A stretch of DNA of 64,000 nt, taken from positions 1,274,001-1,338,000 of the forward strand of contig JAWNZC010000367.1 of NCBI GenBank assembly GCA_035771165.1, in the 5' to 3' direction. A model generated the notes under the pieces. That model was given only the letters and a program-made list of their open reading frames with translations, was not told the DNA's origin and ran no database searches. The DNA is from Paragorgia papillata (taxonomy: Eukaryota; Cnidaria; Anthozoa; Scleralcyonacea; Coralliidae). The translations under genes were made by a program, and so were the position numbers. Within the stretch, counting starts at the first letter, position 1, and each line of letters begins with the position of its first letter. This document shows positions 1-12,700 of this stretch, piece by piece.

Positions 1-355
1 ATGAAAGTAATCAATAACTTCATTATAAAACTATCTATATAACCCTTTGGTAGTAAAACATGTCTTTACAAAGTCTTGACAATTTTGGACTATCTTTGTA
101 CAAATGTCCATGCAATGCATTCGTAAGTCAATCCTTTCGATCGCATCAGTCAGGAAGAGAAAAATCGCAGCAAAAATCGCCTGTGTAAACGAGCCTTTAG
201 AAAGGCGTTAACTTTTGGAACTGCGGTATATAGATATGTAGAAATTTTTGAAAAGCGTTAAAACTAATTTAAGAGTTAGGTGCCCTTTAAACAGTGAATG
301 GGAAGATTTTTTCTAGACAATGCAATGTATTATTGTGCGAGTACTATTTTTAACC
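1..355. other. AT-rich intergenic sequence downstream of the TLDc gene
   Basis: No coding signal or recognisable element seen on either strand. Confidence 0.4.
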
Positions 356-385
356 TTTAATCAACTTTACAAACATTTGTTTAAT
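356..385 (-). terminator. Candidate poly(A) signals of the TLDc gene
   Basis: Two ATTAAA hexamers on the minus strand (385-380 and 361-356) lie 57-86 nt after the stop. There is no canonical AATAAA nearby. Cleavage site not determined. Confidence 0.35.
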
Positions 386-441
386 TAGCAGAATGCATGT
401 TTTACTTTAATTTTAGTAATTCTTTAAAGGAGGTTGACAGT

Positions 442-761
442 TTAACCAAAGTTAAAGACTTCTACTTCAGATGGAGTGAAACTAAAACTGCCAGCCAAGA
501 GAGCTCGGGTGTTGCTGTTGCCATAGCTGTAGCCAGATGGAGGTTGGTATGTGTTACCAAAATCTGTGAAAGAGCTTGTTGACGAATGAGCGTTGTTGGC
601 GATGTAGAAATCAGCAACTCCAAAGTTAGGTCCATAAGAAGAATAGTCGCAAATTGCTTCATGACTGTTTCGGTAGACTGGAGCTTTAAATGGCTTCAAA
701 TTGTCTTTATTTCGGAGGGAGAAAAGAAACGCATTCGAGCTTGATTTATAACTATCTGATC
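442..761 (-). CDS. TLDc gene: terminal TLDc exon with stop codon
   Basis: Acceptor tcgtttttag|GATCAG. Encodes SYKSSSNAFLFSLRNKDN, ICDYSSYGPNFG, DFYIANNAHSS and the end motif FTPSEVEVFNFG followed by TAA at 444-442. The C-terminus is typical of TLDc domains. Confidence 0.9.
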
Positions 762-3700
762 CTAAAAACGAAAGAAAATAACAAATAGTTGCAAACTGTT
801 TTCAAATACTAAAATTAAAGGCCTGGGGCTATGTCGCGCTATTTTTAGCCTCGATTTTCTTATGTTGAAATTCTGAGCTGCAAACTTCAAAATTAAAGCT
901 GTACATTAATTCGAGTACTTTCAAGATCGCAATCAACATCATTCAAGATTGTTAAACGATGTTGAATAATGTTGAAAGCACGAGTGACCAAATTAATTCA
1001 ACATCGTTTAACATTCATGAATGACAATTAATTGAACGCGGGCTACTACAAAAAGCTGGAATCCAGCCTAGGCGGCAAAACTAGTTTGAATATGAATATG
1101 AACATGGAAAATGTATTTATATCAAAGAAGACGCTGTGTCGCAGTGCTTGCCATCCTGGGGTTCCTTCGATTCTCGTTTTTAGTGCAAAATTCACACGAT
1201 ACAGCGTAGTATATAGTGTAAACTTTCACTAGAAGCACTAGTATTAGTCTTTCATATACTAAAAAGTGATAACAGACAGGTCTGTATCTTATCTATGGGT
1301 ATTTCTTGAGAATGCATAATAATTTATATCTTAATAATATATCGAGAATGAAAGAAGTTTCCCCCCGGAATAGATTAGAATAGCACTGCGCACGCGTGGT
1401 TTTGTTTGCAACTGGCGAATACAACAATGGCGGAGAAACACAAATGAGCGATCAATCTCTTCTCGAAACAACGACTATCTAGACTTAGCTGCATGGCTAA
1501 TTAAATATGGTCTGGACGAAAGGATTTATTGTCTGCCTAGCAGAAGGCGTGAATTAATATTAAAAGCTTCACATTCAACTTTAATATGGCCTGGCATGTT
1601 CACGATGTTGTGAAGTCGGACCAGTCGGTGAGTTGAGTGTTGTTGGTTCGTGTTTATTTAATATATTTTACACGCGTGGCGCTCGAGCAGTAGCTTAATA
1701 ACAAAATCTGTATACTGGAGATTGTGTTCATAAACAACTGTACAAAGAACCCTGGCCATAGATTATTAAAACGTGAATGTAGAATGCTTAAAATATTCTA
1801 CAAATCGTTCTATCCGTTAGCCCGTGATTCGGCAGACGATTTGCAAGATTCATAACGTGAAGCTAGCAACATAATCATCAGACGATCATAAATACAAAAC
1901 AGTTAATTTGTAAAGGCGACAAAAACTTATGTACCTTTACATCCATTTGGCAGATTTTACTCAATTTTGATCCGGACCGACTGGACATCACACGATACGT
2001 ATTAATATCGGAATTATTGTGATGCGCCAAGCTTTTTTTGCCAAAATTTTGAGGAGTTAAAAAACTTGATCTTGTTGTATTAATGAAGACTGAAGCAGAA
2101 TGCGAAGTGCACAAAAGACGTCAGTATTCATGTTTGTCGGAGTTTATCATTTTTTTCTTAATTGACAAGAGAAAATGACTCCTTCAAGTATCCCTCGAGA
2201 TTCTATTTTGGCTTGTTTGTTTGAGATTTGGCTTGTATTGAATTAACTGTGGGGTGGCCATGTTTGGAATTGACTTATGCATAAACGTAGCAAAGCTTAT
2301 TATTATCTTTGACTGGAATCTTTGCACTATCCTTGGGATCTAGTTTCTTTTTCTTGCTACTTTATTTCCATCTCCTTATCAACGTTTTCTATACCCTGGG
2401 TCCTAGAGGTTTTTTGACGCTCGTGGGGGATAACGGGAAACACGAGGAAGCCAGGTGGTAAAGTGGGAGAGGCCAACCCGGAAGGCGAGCGCGAAAAACC
2501 TCTGGAACACCGAGCCATACTGCCGTACCCGAGGGTCATACGAGTTAATGATATTTTAAGAATCCGGGGACAACTCTATTTTGTATTTCTCAAGCAAGTA
2601 ATAATGCTATCGTCTCGACAGTCTTCTATACATTAGACCACTAAAAATTGCTCAAATTTAATAAAACTGGTTTGATTTTAGTTCGGGCGACGTGACGCTG
2701 CCCGATATCCACAATAAACTTTCAAATCCGCCGTCTGTTGCTTGTCATGCAGACACTCAGACAGTTATAACTTCCAAACTATGCATTGTTGAACGCTATC
2801 TTGTACGTATGTTGTTATACATTTCATAAGCTTCCCTTTGATGTATGGCTTATGTTTCTGGGTTATATGGAACTTTTTCAAATCCAAAATGTTCACTCAA
2901 TAATAAATAAATATTTATTTACTTAACGTCTCACATGAAGTCGGTTTACTCCGTTATAGAATTTCAGATACGCAGGAACTTGAACGACTTGAACTACACT
3001 TCAAATGAAAGCTTATAGATTTCTAACAACATACTTACAGGATATAATTCAACGATGCTATCTTGTTGTTTGTTATATATATTTTCAATGACGAAGACGT
3101 CTCGTCGCTGAATGAAGCTAAAGTATTAAAGAGGTAGAGTCGCTTTGCTGCTCGTTGAGCTCATAACGAGTCAAGACTTTCCCACGCAATCAAAAAAATC
3201 CTCGCGAGAGAGCAAAAGCATTCCAAAAAAAGTGTAAGTTGTATATCAACGTGAAGCAAAAGTATAGGCTCCAAAACAGAGAGAGAATACTAGTATATAT
3301 ATATACAAGGAAATCACTGCTGATGACTGCATCGTCTAGACGATGTTACTCATGTTATTAATAGAGATGTGCGATAGCCAATGAAACTTATTGTTAAAAA
3401 ATGATCCTTCGCTTGACCAATCAACGTCTTACGTCCAGATTTTGGAACGTAACCTTTTCATTGGCTTGGCGCGATCAGAGAAACGGCTCGGTGTTCCAGA
3501 GGTTCTTCCCGCTCGCCTTGCGAATTTACCGCCTGGCGTCCTCCCGTATCCCCATTGTCCCTACGAGCGTGGAAGAACCTCTGGCACCCAGGGTACGTTT
3601 TCTACGGCTAGCACTTCTACTTTGGCCATTTTGTCGAGTACAACTTACTAGGCTCGATTTCCAGCCTTATCTCAACTCGCGGGACTTTACCCGCCCTCTA

Positions 3701-6700
3701 CGAACGGCTGGATGCGTGAGCGGCTGGTTATGTCTGTGACGTAATGCATAATTTTCACACAGCAAAGATATTTTTGTCATTCATCCAACCAACGCTATAA
3801 ACACAGTCAGTGAACGATAAATCGCAGATGTTTGAAATGGCAGAAATGCAGCAAAGACACGACTTATAATTCAGTGAGCTTCGTGAACTGAAGCAAGGTG
3901 CAATCTTTTCTTATGGACATCTTTAATCAACAATTAAGCCCGCCATTTCACGAAGGCACAAACGGTATTAATGTAAATAAACAATCTGACATTCACCATG
4001 TTCAATTCGCTTTTTAGCATCTTCGTCGTTCTATAAATCGTCGCCGAACTCTGCCGTGATTCAAATTGACTTGACAAACCGCACCTGATCATCTTCCATG
4101 AAAGAAATCAAAGGCGAAATCGCAGTTGTGATTGATTTCGAGTTAGGTTTTACGATATCAACAAACTATTGACGTTGACTGAAATATCAGTGATTTTCCT
4201 GACCTAGTAGGCTAAATGGCAAACACATCTTGGCCACTAATCGTCACGTTGCAAATCTTTTAAAAAAATAATCTTCAAAAGTTTCGAAAATTCGGTCGTA
4301 CGCCTCGCTTATTAGCTTTCCATTGACCGCCCCTTTGGGCTGTCAGGATAATTTATACAAATGTTCAATAATATATGCCTGCTGAAAATGTGCAGGCGCG
4401 TTTGTGATTGGTGGAAATTGACAATGACAAGCTCACGAGCCCAGCCGTGATTTCGGGGGCGGGTTGCAGCCCGAAATAAGGCTGGAAACCGAGCCTAACA
4501 ACTTACTTGCCCCAGGCTCTCACCCTGACAATATCCCGCATGGCGCATGTCTCTGTTTAACAAAGTTGAATGAAATGCAATCTCGTCCCCAGACCCACGC
4601 GTTCCCATACTCACACGAGGCTCTTGTAACAGCCATTTCAGGGCCCGTTTTGATTGGCTAATCCAATGCGCATGCTCGACTAGAAATCGTTGCCTGATCT
4701 TGCCCAGGTTTATAAATATCACTTCAGCCGAAGTTGAATATGCCACAATGAACAAAATACTCTCAACTTGGTAGTTATTTGATGCAGGGATGTGATATTT
4801 TAGCCTCCAATGCCGATGATAGGCTTTCACGTTGACGACTTTTGAACGGTTCCGAGGGGGAAAGCGGCGAGTATCAAATGGCATGGCACATTGCGCGCGG
4901 CGTCTTGTCAGTTCTGGAACAAAACGGTTAGTAAGTTCAGAACTACTCATCATTAAAATATATTGTGTACGTATGTTAACACATGTTGAATAAGCTTTCA
5001 TTTGATGTATAGTTCAAGTTTTTCCGTTTTGTAAAACTTGTTAAAATGTCCAAATGTGCGAACCGCTGTTCGAAATAATATTACAAATATTAAACAGGAA
5101 ATTGACTTCTCACAAGCGTTAAACAGAATTTTATATATTTTTTTAAATATTTAACGCACAACATTGAGAGATATACCAAAGAGAAGCTATTGAAAAATGC
5201 TATTTGGGGTAGAAATTTCAAGTTTTTAGCTAAACGGAAAATATTTTTTAAATGGGAAAACTTCTGTCATTTAATTCATTGCGTGAATGTGTTAATAAAT
5301 ATTAAATAAATCAGTAATATTGTTGACTTCTAAGGTATCTTTATAAACCCTCTGAACGCTAAAATCTCTTTTACTCTATAATTACTTTGGCTATATAACG
5401 CCAGGCGATTCTACTCCTCACGGAGAGGTCGCTCGGGTTAAAGGATTTAAAACTAAAACTTGCTGTGAACGCTGAGGCTTTAGTATTTTATTACTCTGGC
5501 CAACGCTAGGCGATTCTACTCGTCAGTCGTCACTGCCTGGGAGATCGCTAGGGTTAAAATAAAAGCTATAAATTCCAATGTGAAGTCCACCAAATTCTCT
5601 TGCTTTGGTTTGCTTTGGCTAGAAAGCCGCAAACGTTTCAAAAGCTTCATTATAAGATGCATTCGAAGTCAACAATAATATTATTATTTGATTTAATAAT
5701 CAAATGACAGACATTTTCCCATTTTTAAAATATTTTCCGTTTGGCTAAAAACTTGAAATTTCTACCCCAAATAGCATTTTTTAATAGCTTCCCTTTGATA
5801 TATCTCTCAATGTTGTGCGTTAAATATTTAAAAAAATATATAAAATTCTGTATTAACACTTGTGATTTTTCCTGTTTCCTGTTTATTTGTCAATAGTCAA
5901 TTTCCTGTTTATTTGTAATATTATTTCGAACAGCGGTTCGCACATTTTGGACATTTTAACAAGTTTTACAAAACGGAAAAACTTGAACTATACATCAAAT
6001 GAAAGCTTATTCAACATGTGTTAACATACGTACACAATATATTTTAATGAAGAGTAGTTCTGAACTTACTAGCCGTTTTGTTCCACAACTGACAAGATGC
6101 CGCGCGCAATGTGCCATGCCATTTGATACTCGCCGCTTTCCCCCTCGGAATCGTTCAAAAGTCGTCAACATGAAAGCCTATCGGCACTGGATGCTAAAAT
6201 ATCACAACCCTGCATCAAATAACTACCAAGTTGAGAGTATTTTGTTCATTGTGGCAAATTCTAACTTCGGCTGAAGTGATATTTATAAACCTGGGCAAGA
6301 TCTGGCAACGATTTCTAGTCGAGCATGCGCATTGGATTAGCCAATCAAAACGGGCCCTGAAATGGCTGTTACCAGAGCCTCGTGTGAGTATGGGAACGCG
6401 TGGGTCTGGGGACGAGATTGAATGAAATGTGGCCAAATGCGTTCAACACCTTTCAACATTTTGAGAACAATAGAAATATAGAACGCGTGTTGAATGAAAA
6501 TTTGAACATGTTCAAATATCGTTAAATTCAACATCATTCAACACCATTTAACAACGTTCAACATCATTCAACAAGGGTAGCCAAACGCTTGCAACATGTT
6601 GAATTCAACAATGTTGAATGAAATGTTGAAAGCCTTTGGCCTAACCCGTTAACAACTATGGAAGATTTTTGAATCTGTAACTTTTTACACAAATTAGTCT

Positions 6701-9700
6701 AAACTTGATTACTCCCAAGCCAACAGAAATCAAGATGTTACATTTGCAATACCCTTCAATCTCGCCTTAATTCTGATTAGCTGTACTTCTATGCAGGTTT
6801 CTAGTATCTATTTTATGTTTTATATATTATATATATCCGTTATTACAAAATTTTGGGCAATTTTAGGTTTCTGTAAGAATTGCTAAAAATAGGGCGAGCC
6901 CCTTTAGATTATTGAAATATTTTTACAAACCAAACGTTGAACAATAGTACTCTCATACCAAATTATGAACTACTTAACGGAGAGCGAGGTCATTACGGTA
7001 CAATATCAAACTAAGGTCTTGTTGTCTAGAGTGAGCGATAGCGAGGTTAATACGTTCAAGGCCGAGGTTTAATACTTTACAGTAAAGACCAAACGGTCGA
7101 GGTTATTAAGTAGTTTATTATATGGCACTTCTTACTCAAAAATCAATCCTGTATTTCCTGGTCTCCGCTTCCTTTAACTTCGTCAAAATGCAGAACTAGG
7201 GTTCTGCTGTTTATTTTCGTCTCAATATTAAAATTTACTTTTAAAATGTTAGTAGTCATCCATTTCAGATATTTTTATTGTTTTGAGGTAATAAAATTTT
7301 TTTAAGCTGTGTTTTTTTTAGGATTTTGTTGTTTGTTTTCAATCGTAAGGCATTGCCAATTCACGTCAGCAACCAATCACAACGCACGATTCACCGGAAG
7401 TAACCTGTGCCATATAATCACTGATCTCTATACTAACTGGATGGGCGGTCTAGAACAAATCGCCTTGCGAGGTTTGACCCCACCGGCAGCCATGTTGGTA
7501 CACCGAAAAGATCCTCTCAACCAATCCAAATGCAGTAATTTTATCATGCATATAATAAATATAATTATTGTGTTTATTATATGCATGACAAAATTACTGC
7601 GTTCTGATTGGTTAAGAGGAGTACAATTATTTCATTAATTGTACTGCAGTACAATTAATGATTTAATTTTGTCATTTTGTCATGCATATAATAAGCAAAT
7701 AATCATATGATATTGGTCTTACAATTAAGGATACACTACTCGTGATATTTGAAAATTGTGCCAAATTGAACTCGCCTAACGGCTCATACAATTTTGGCAC
7801 ATTTTTCAAATATCACTCGTAGTGTAAATCCTTAATTGTACTCGCTATCATATGATTACCTATACTTATTATATGCATGACGAAATTACTACATTCTGAT
7901 TGGTTCAGAGGAGTACATTTTTTTTATTAATTGTACTGCAGTACAATTAATAAAAATAGAGAAGGCCCTGGGAACGATGTTGACAATAAAATTCAAAATG
8001 GCGGCCAATTCTGCAATGGAAAGTTTTCGCATTTCCAAGGACTTGTGGCACACTATGAACTAAAAATTCCATGTAAATATTTTGAAAGGAGTACAGAGAA
8101 CACCCAGAGTGAAAATGTTTCTTGTAAAGTAATGAAACAAGATGTTTTTAAAGGCGTGAGTAGTGTAAATCCTTAATTGTACTCGCTATCATATGATTAC
8201 CTATACTAATACAAGATGGACGCCAGGGTCAGGAGTTCGGGGAGTGAAATGGCCGAATTCTCGAATTCAGCCAGGATATTAAGCACCAGAAATTGCATAA
8301 TTATGCAAAACCAACTTTGAAACTCGAGCTAGCTATCTGGACCAACCTGATGGAATATTGCAGTCTTCGATCGAAGCAAATTAATTTTATTCAGTTCATG
8401 CAAGGGAGCACGCCGGACGACCCGTGTTTCCTCTTCTTTGTTCGGAGTTCCTTCATATCATTAGCGTATCTCAGGCGTATGGGGCCGAAGGAAACCCGAG
8501 ACCCGAGCGTTTACGAGGGCGGAGAAGGAGGGAAGAAAAAAGGAGGGGAGTGAAACAACCGTCACGTGAAGGAGTATTGACCAATGGCGATGCGTTATTT
8601 GGGTTTTGAAATCTAGCTATGCTCGTATCCCTTGATCTGTCAACAATCAATTAGGTTGTTCGCGCGAGGTAACTTTAACAAACGTTTATAAGTTGCCAGC
8701 AGTTACAACCCATGACCCAGCCGTCCCAGCGTTTCTGATATTCCTCAATTCCTGTCTAGTAAACAGTATTAAAACATAATCGCTAGCCAACAGCGAACCA
8801 CTTGCAAAGACAGAGTCAGAGAAAGAAAATACTGTTCGAATGCTGTATTTAAATTACATCGTCCAAACACGTCGTAAAATTGTAATATTATTTAATTTAC
8901 TCACATATCAACTGAAATCCACCTTCGATCTACTGATAGTATTAGTTTGTATATGTAACTGCCGAAACACAGAACGTAGATGTCTCACGTTTCGAGCGAT
9001 TGGGGCCAAGGCCCTTTAATATAAAGTAAAAATGTTAGACATTACGTTTCATGTTTCGGCAGTACACCAACCTTGCTATATTTCGACTTGCATTTCAACA
9101 CTGCCCTCGCAGCAGGCTGCTTTTATTTCACTATTTCATTTTGGATGGATAGTGACATCATACATGTATATCGACCATAATTAGAAATGTTCCTAGCAAC
9201 GGAAATGTTCCTAGCAACGGTCAACCAGCATCATCTCACAAAATCTCTGGCGTTTCACTCCCCTTCTATTTATCTTCCTTCCGACCGTTATTTAATTTTC
9301 GGAACGTGCTCGGGTTTCCTTCGGCCCCGTAACCCGCGCCTGCGATACGCTAATGATATATACCGCATTATTAAAAATGGCTGAATATAAATGAAGGAAC
9401 TCCGAACAAAGAAGAAGAAGAAAGACAGGTCAGTCTGGCGTGCTCCTTTGGTTCATGTTTTCGTTCTTTTGGGTGAACCAACATGGTCGCCGGTGGGGTC
9501 TGTAACAGGTCAGCGGTCTTGACCTGTGTATATATCGACCATCTAGCGTTAAAATAAACATGAAGTAAAACAGGGTCAATTGGTAGATCGTTCCCGCCTA
9601 TCCAGTTAGTATAGATATCCTTCTTTAATATCCTTTATCATTTTATCAAACAACACTCGCGTCTTAAGGTACCCATTATCTCTGTAAGGTTTTCAGATCA

Positions 9701-12700
9701 TTGTGATCTTTGGAGCATCTCGAGAAAGAAATACAGTGACTTACTAGTTATTGACAGAGTGTGTGCTCTTTACTAGTGCAATATTGCACGGAGGATTTTA
9801 TAGTATAAGAATATATAGCTATCCGTTCTTCTTTGTTTGAAAAAAACTAATTAGCTTTCGCTGCGGAATTTACTTATTTAAAACAGAAACTGAGCATTAA
9901 CGTTTAAGCCAATCAGCAGCTTCGTCCTGATTCAGGACGAACTCTACGTCATCAGTACGCAATGTTTACTCTCATAACGCAGACGTCTCTCTCTGGAGGC
10001 CCTGATGTGAGGTGGCTGTATTCGCAGGCTATCTTATTATCAAGCTGCATTCAGTTTGAAAGAACATTAACTCTTTTTACTCAAAAAGGCATGACCAAAA
10101 CAGTGTTACTCTTACCTGTCCAAGAGAGGTCATTATAACCTCCAAAGATGTATTGTCCCACACGAACAATGGTAACGGTGGCACCTTTATTGTTACAGTT
10201 TGAATGAAATGTAGCTGCTGCCCAACCATCTCGAGAAGTGCGCCAACAAATATGCCAAGGAGTTTTGACAGGAAGCCACTGTTCAATTTGTTGACGAAAG
10301 TCGGGTCTACCAACTAGGATAACCGATAAAAAATTATCTAAATAACGTAAGGCAAAACAAAGTTAGTTAGGATATTAATGATTTTGTAGAAAAACGTAAC
10401 AACAACGCTTTTATTTTCTGCTTGGCTAACACGTTCGGAAAGAAGCAAAGTGGGAGCCGGGAGGGAAACTGTAACTGAATTGAACCAAAATAAGTGGTAA
10501 AAAATGCGTCAACAAGGGATGATATAGATTTTCTATAGACTTGTGTTACTACAACATGCAATTTAAGAATTTTGGGAATATATAATCGCAGAAAAACTAA
10601 CCCGGTACCCCAGTCTTTCTCTTTCAAAAAATAATAATAATATATAAATAATATAAATAAGGCAAAGTTAGACTGTTTAAATAAATAAGGCAACGTTAGA
10701 CTGTTAAAATAAATATTTGTTCATATTAAGTATATAAGACTTTGTTAAAAATGCGTAACATTAACGTTTGCTTCTAGTTTTTCTGCTTGACTATAGCATG
10801 TACATGTTCGGAATGAAAAAAAGAGAGAAAATGGAAGACAGAATACAACTAAATTTGACTAAGATGATATTTTTAGAACTAAAGTTATGCTAAAGAGTAA
10901 TATTATGCTAAGACAGTCATACACCAAATAGTCATTGTTGCATTAGGAACGCAAAAGCCAGTGTTTAAACCAAGTGTAGATACAGATTAGGAAAAAGAAA
11001 ACGTTAGAAGCTACCTTAATACAAGGTAAAGCCAAAACGTCAGTATTTCGTTCTCTAAAATCTCAACAGTTCACCACCTTTAAGATTTTCTATACATCGT
11101 AACACACTGCCTGCACAGCACTCTACTTTTATATTACTCCATGATTTACTCTGATAAATACTAACCTGACATTGTTCTTATGATTTTACGCAAAGTTTGT
11201 TTCACGTTTCTCAGCTCTGTCTCAACTCGAGATCGATCTGTGTTTACAAGATTCTCCAACCGTGTCTCAAGTCGACTAAGACTTGTGTTTAATATGTTAA
11301 CCACCTTTGAAGACAAAACAGAATTTGAGAAATTGATATGGCTAAAGAAGATGGTTATCTTACCAACACAGGGGCGCAACTAGGGGGGGGGGGGGGGGTT
11401 GGGGGGGTTGCAACCCCTGCCCTTTTTAACCCCTGCCCTTTTTGTGAGACCTCTAATACTAGGTTAGACATTAGATAAACAGATAATTAATCGTGTTGTA
11501 GCACGCAATACAATTCTCCGCAATAATGCGAGACCAAAATAAACATTTCCGCAACTGAAAATACGAGAAAAGCGTCCTAAAAATGCAGGAAATGCCGTTT
11601 CAGAGACCTAAAATTCAACACTGCTTCCCACACCACTGCCTTCTAGTCCCAAATTGTTTAGAATACTGAACGACTTTGCCCTTTTTTTGCGTTCAACCCC
11701 TGCCCTCGAAATTTTCTAGTTGCGCCCCTGCAACAACGACCTCAAAGACGTTTCACGCTGTCTTTTAAAACAAATATGAATTTACCTTTTGATTTTGATT
11801 CTCAAGACTTTTTTTAATTGTTTGTTCAGATTGAGGGCAAGGGCGGCGGAACAGGGGGTTATGGGAGCTATAGCCCCTCCACTATTTCTAGCAATGGGGC
11901 TAATTCCCCTTCCCCCTTCCCCCCACTCCCCCCCCCCCCCCCCACCCCCCCCAAAAAAAGAAAAGACGAAAAAAAAACAATAAGAAGAAAGTAAATTATT
12001 CTCTTAAGATGTGGCTAAGAAAGAGCTAAAATTTGCTGGGGAAGGCAAAATACGCTCTATCATTCTATTGTAACTGGCGAATAGGATTACAAATAGGAAA
12101 TATCTTGCATATGCATTGTATTAAAAATGCACCATTTAGAGTTAATAAATAGAGTACCTTGTCCTCTTCAGCAAGTACATTCCAGGTTTTATTTGCTCTT
12201 ACATAAAGTTTCTTGTTATCTTTACGATATTCCAAAAGTCCAGGAACGGATGGTATCTTTTTGGCAGCAGCGCTATTGGGGACAACGGCAATCTAGAAAA
12301 AAGAAGTTGTCAGTTCTTTTTTCAAAAGAAAACACCATATACAATGCGCTGCCTACGCAGCACTTTACCTTTAAACCAACTATAGTCATTATTCTAAATT
12401 AGTTCACGATCACCTCTGTTTACTTTGATGTACCGCGGTTGTTTATTTATGATATTTAGGCCTGCGCTAAACGTCGCACAATAGACGAATTTAATTCAGG
12501 CGAATTTAATTCTAATTAACTTCGTTGGTACTGCAACGTAGATTTCGACGTCGAGTTAAACGTCGAATTTCAGTCGAATTTAATTGTTTTTACTTGGACT
12601 CGTGGAGCTTGAAAATGACTTCTTCAAAATACGGTGCCGAATTGTCACAGACAGAAGAGAAACATTTAATTCGACACGACGATAATTCGTCGTGTAACTC

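Noticed and set aside
4495..6274. 168- and 91-codon frames with the same protein start (MKAYSTCVNIRTQYIL) in both arms of foldback 3
   Set aside because: The same sequence read outward-in from two inverted arms. Similarity between arms follows from the duplication and shows no protein-level selection.
11161..11379. Coiled-coil exon extended to 11341 using a nearer AG
   Set aside because: That acceptor would break the phase with the upstream exon; the AG before GTG at 11304 keeps phase 0.
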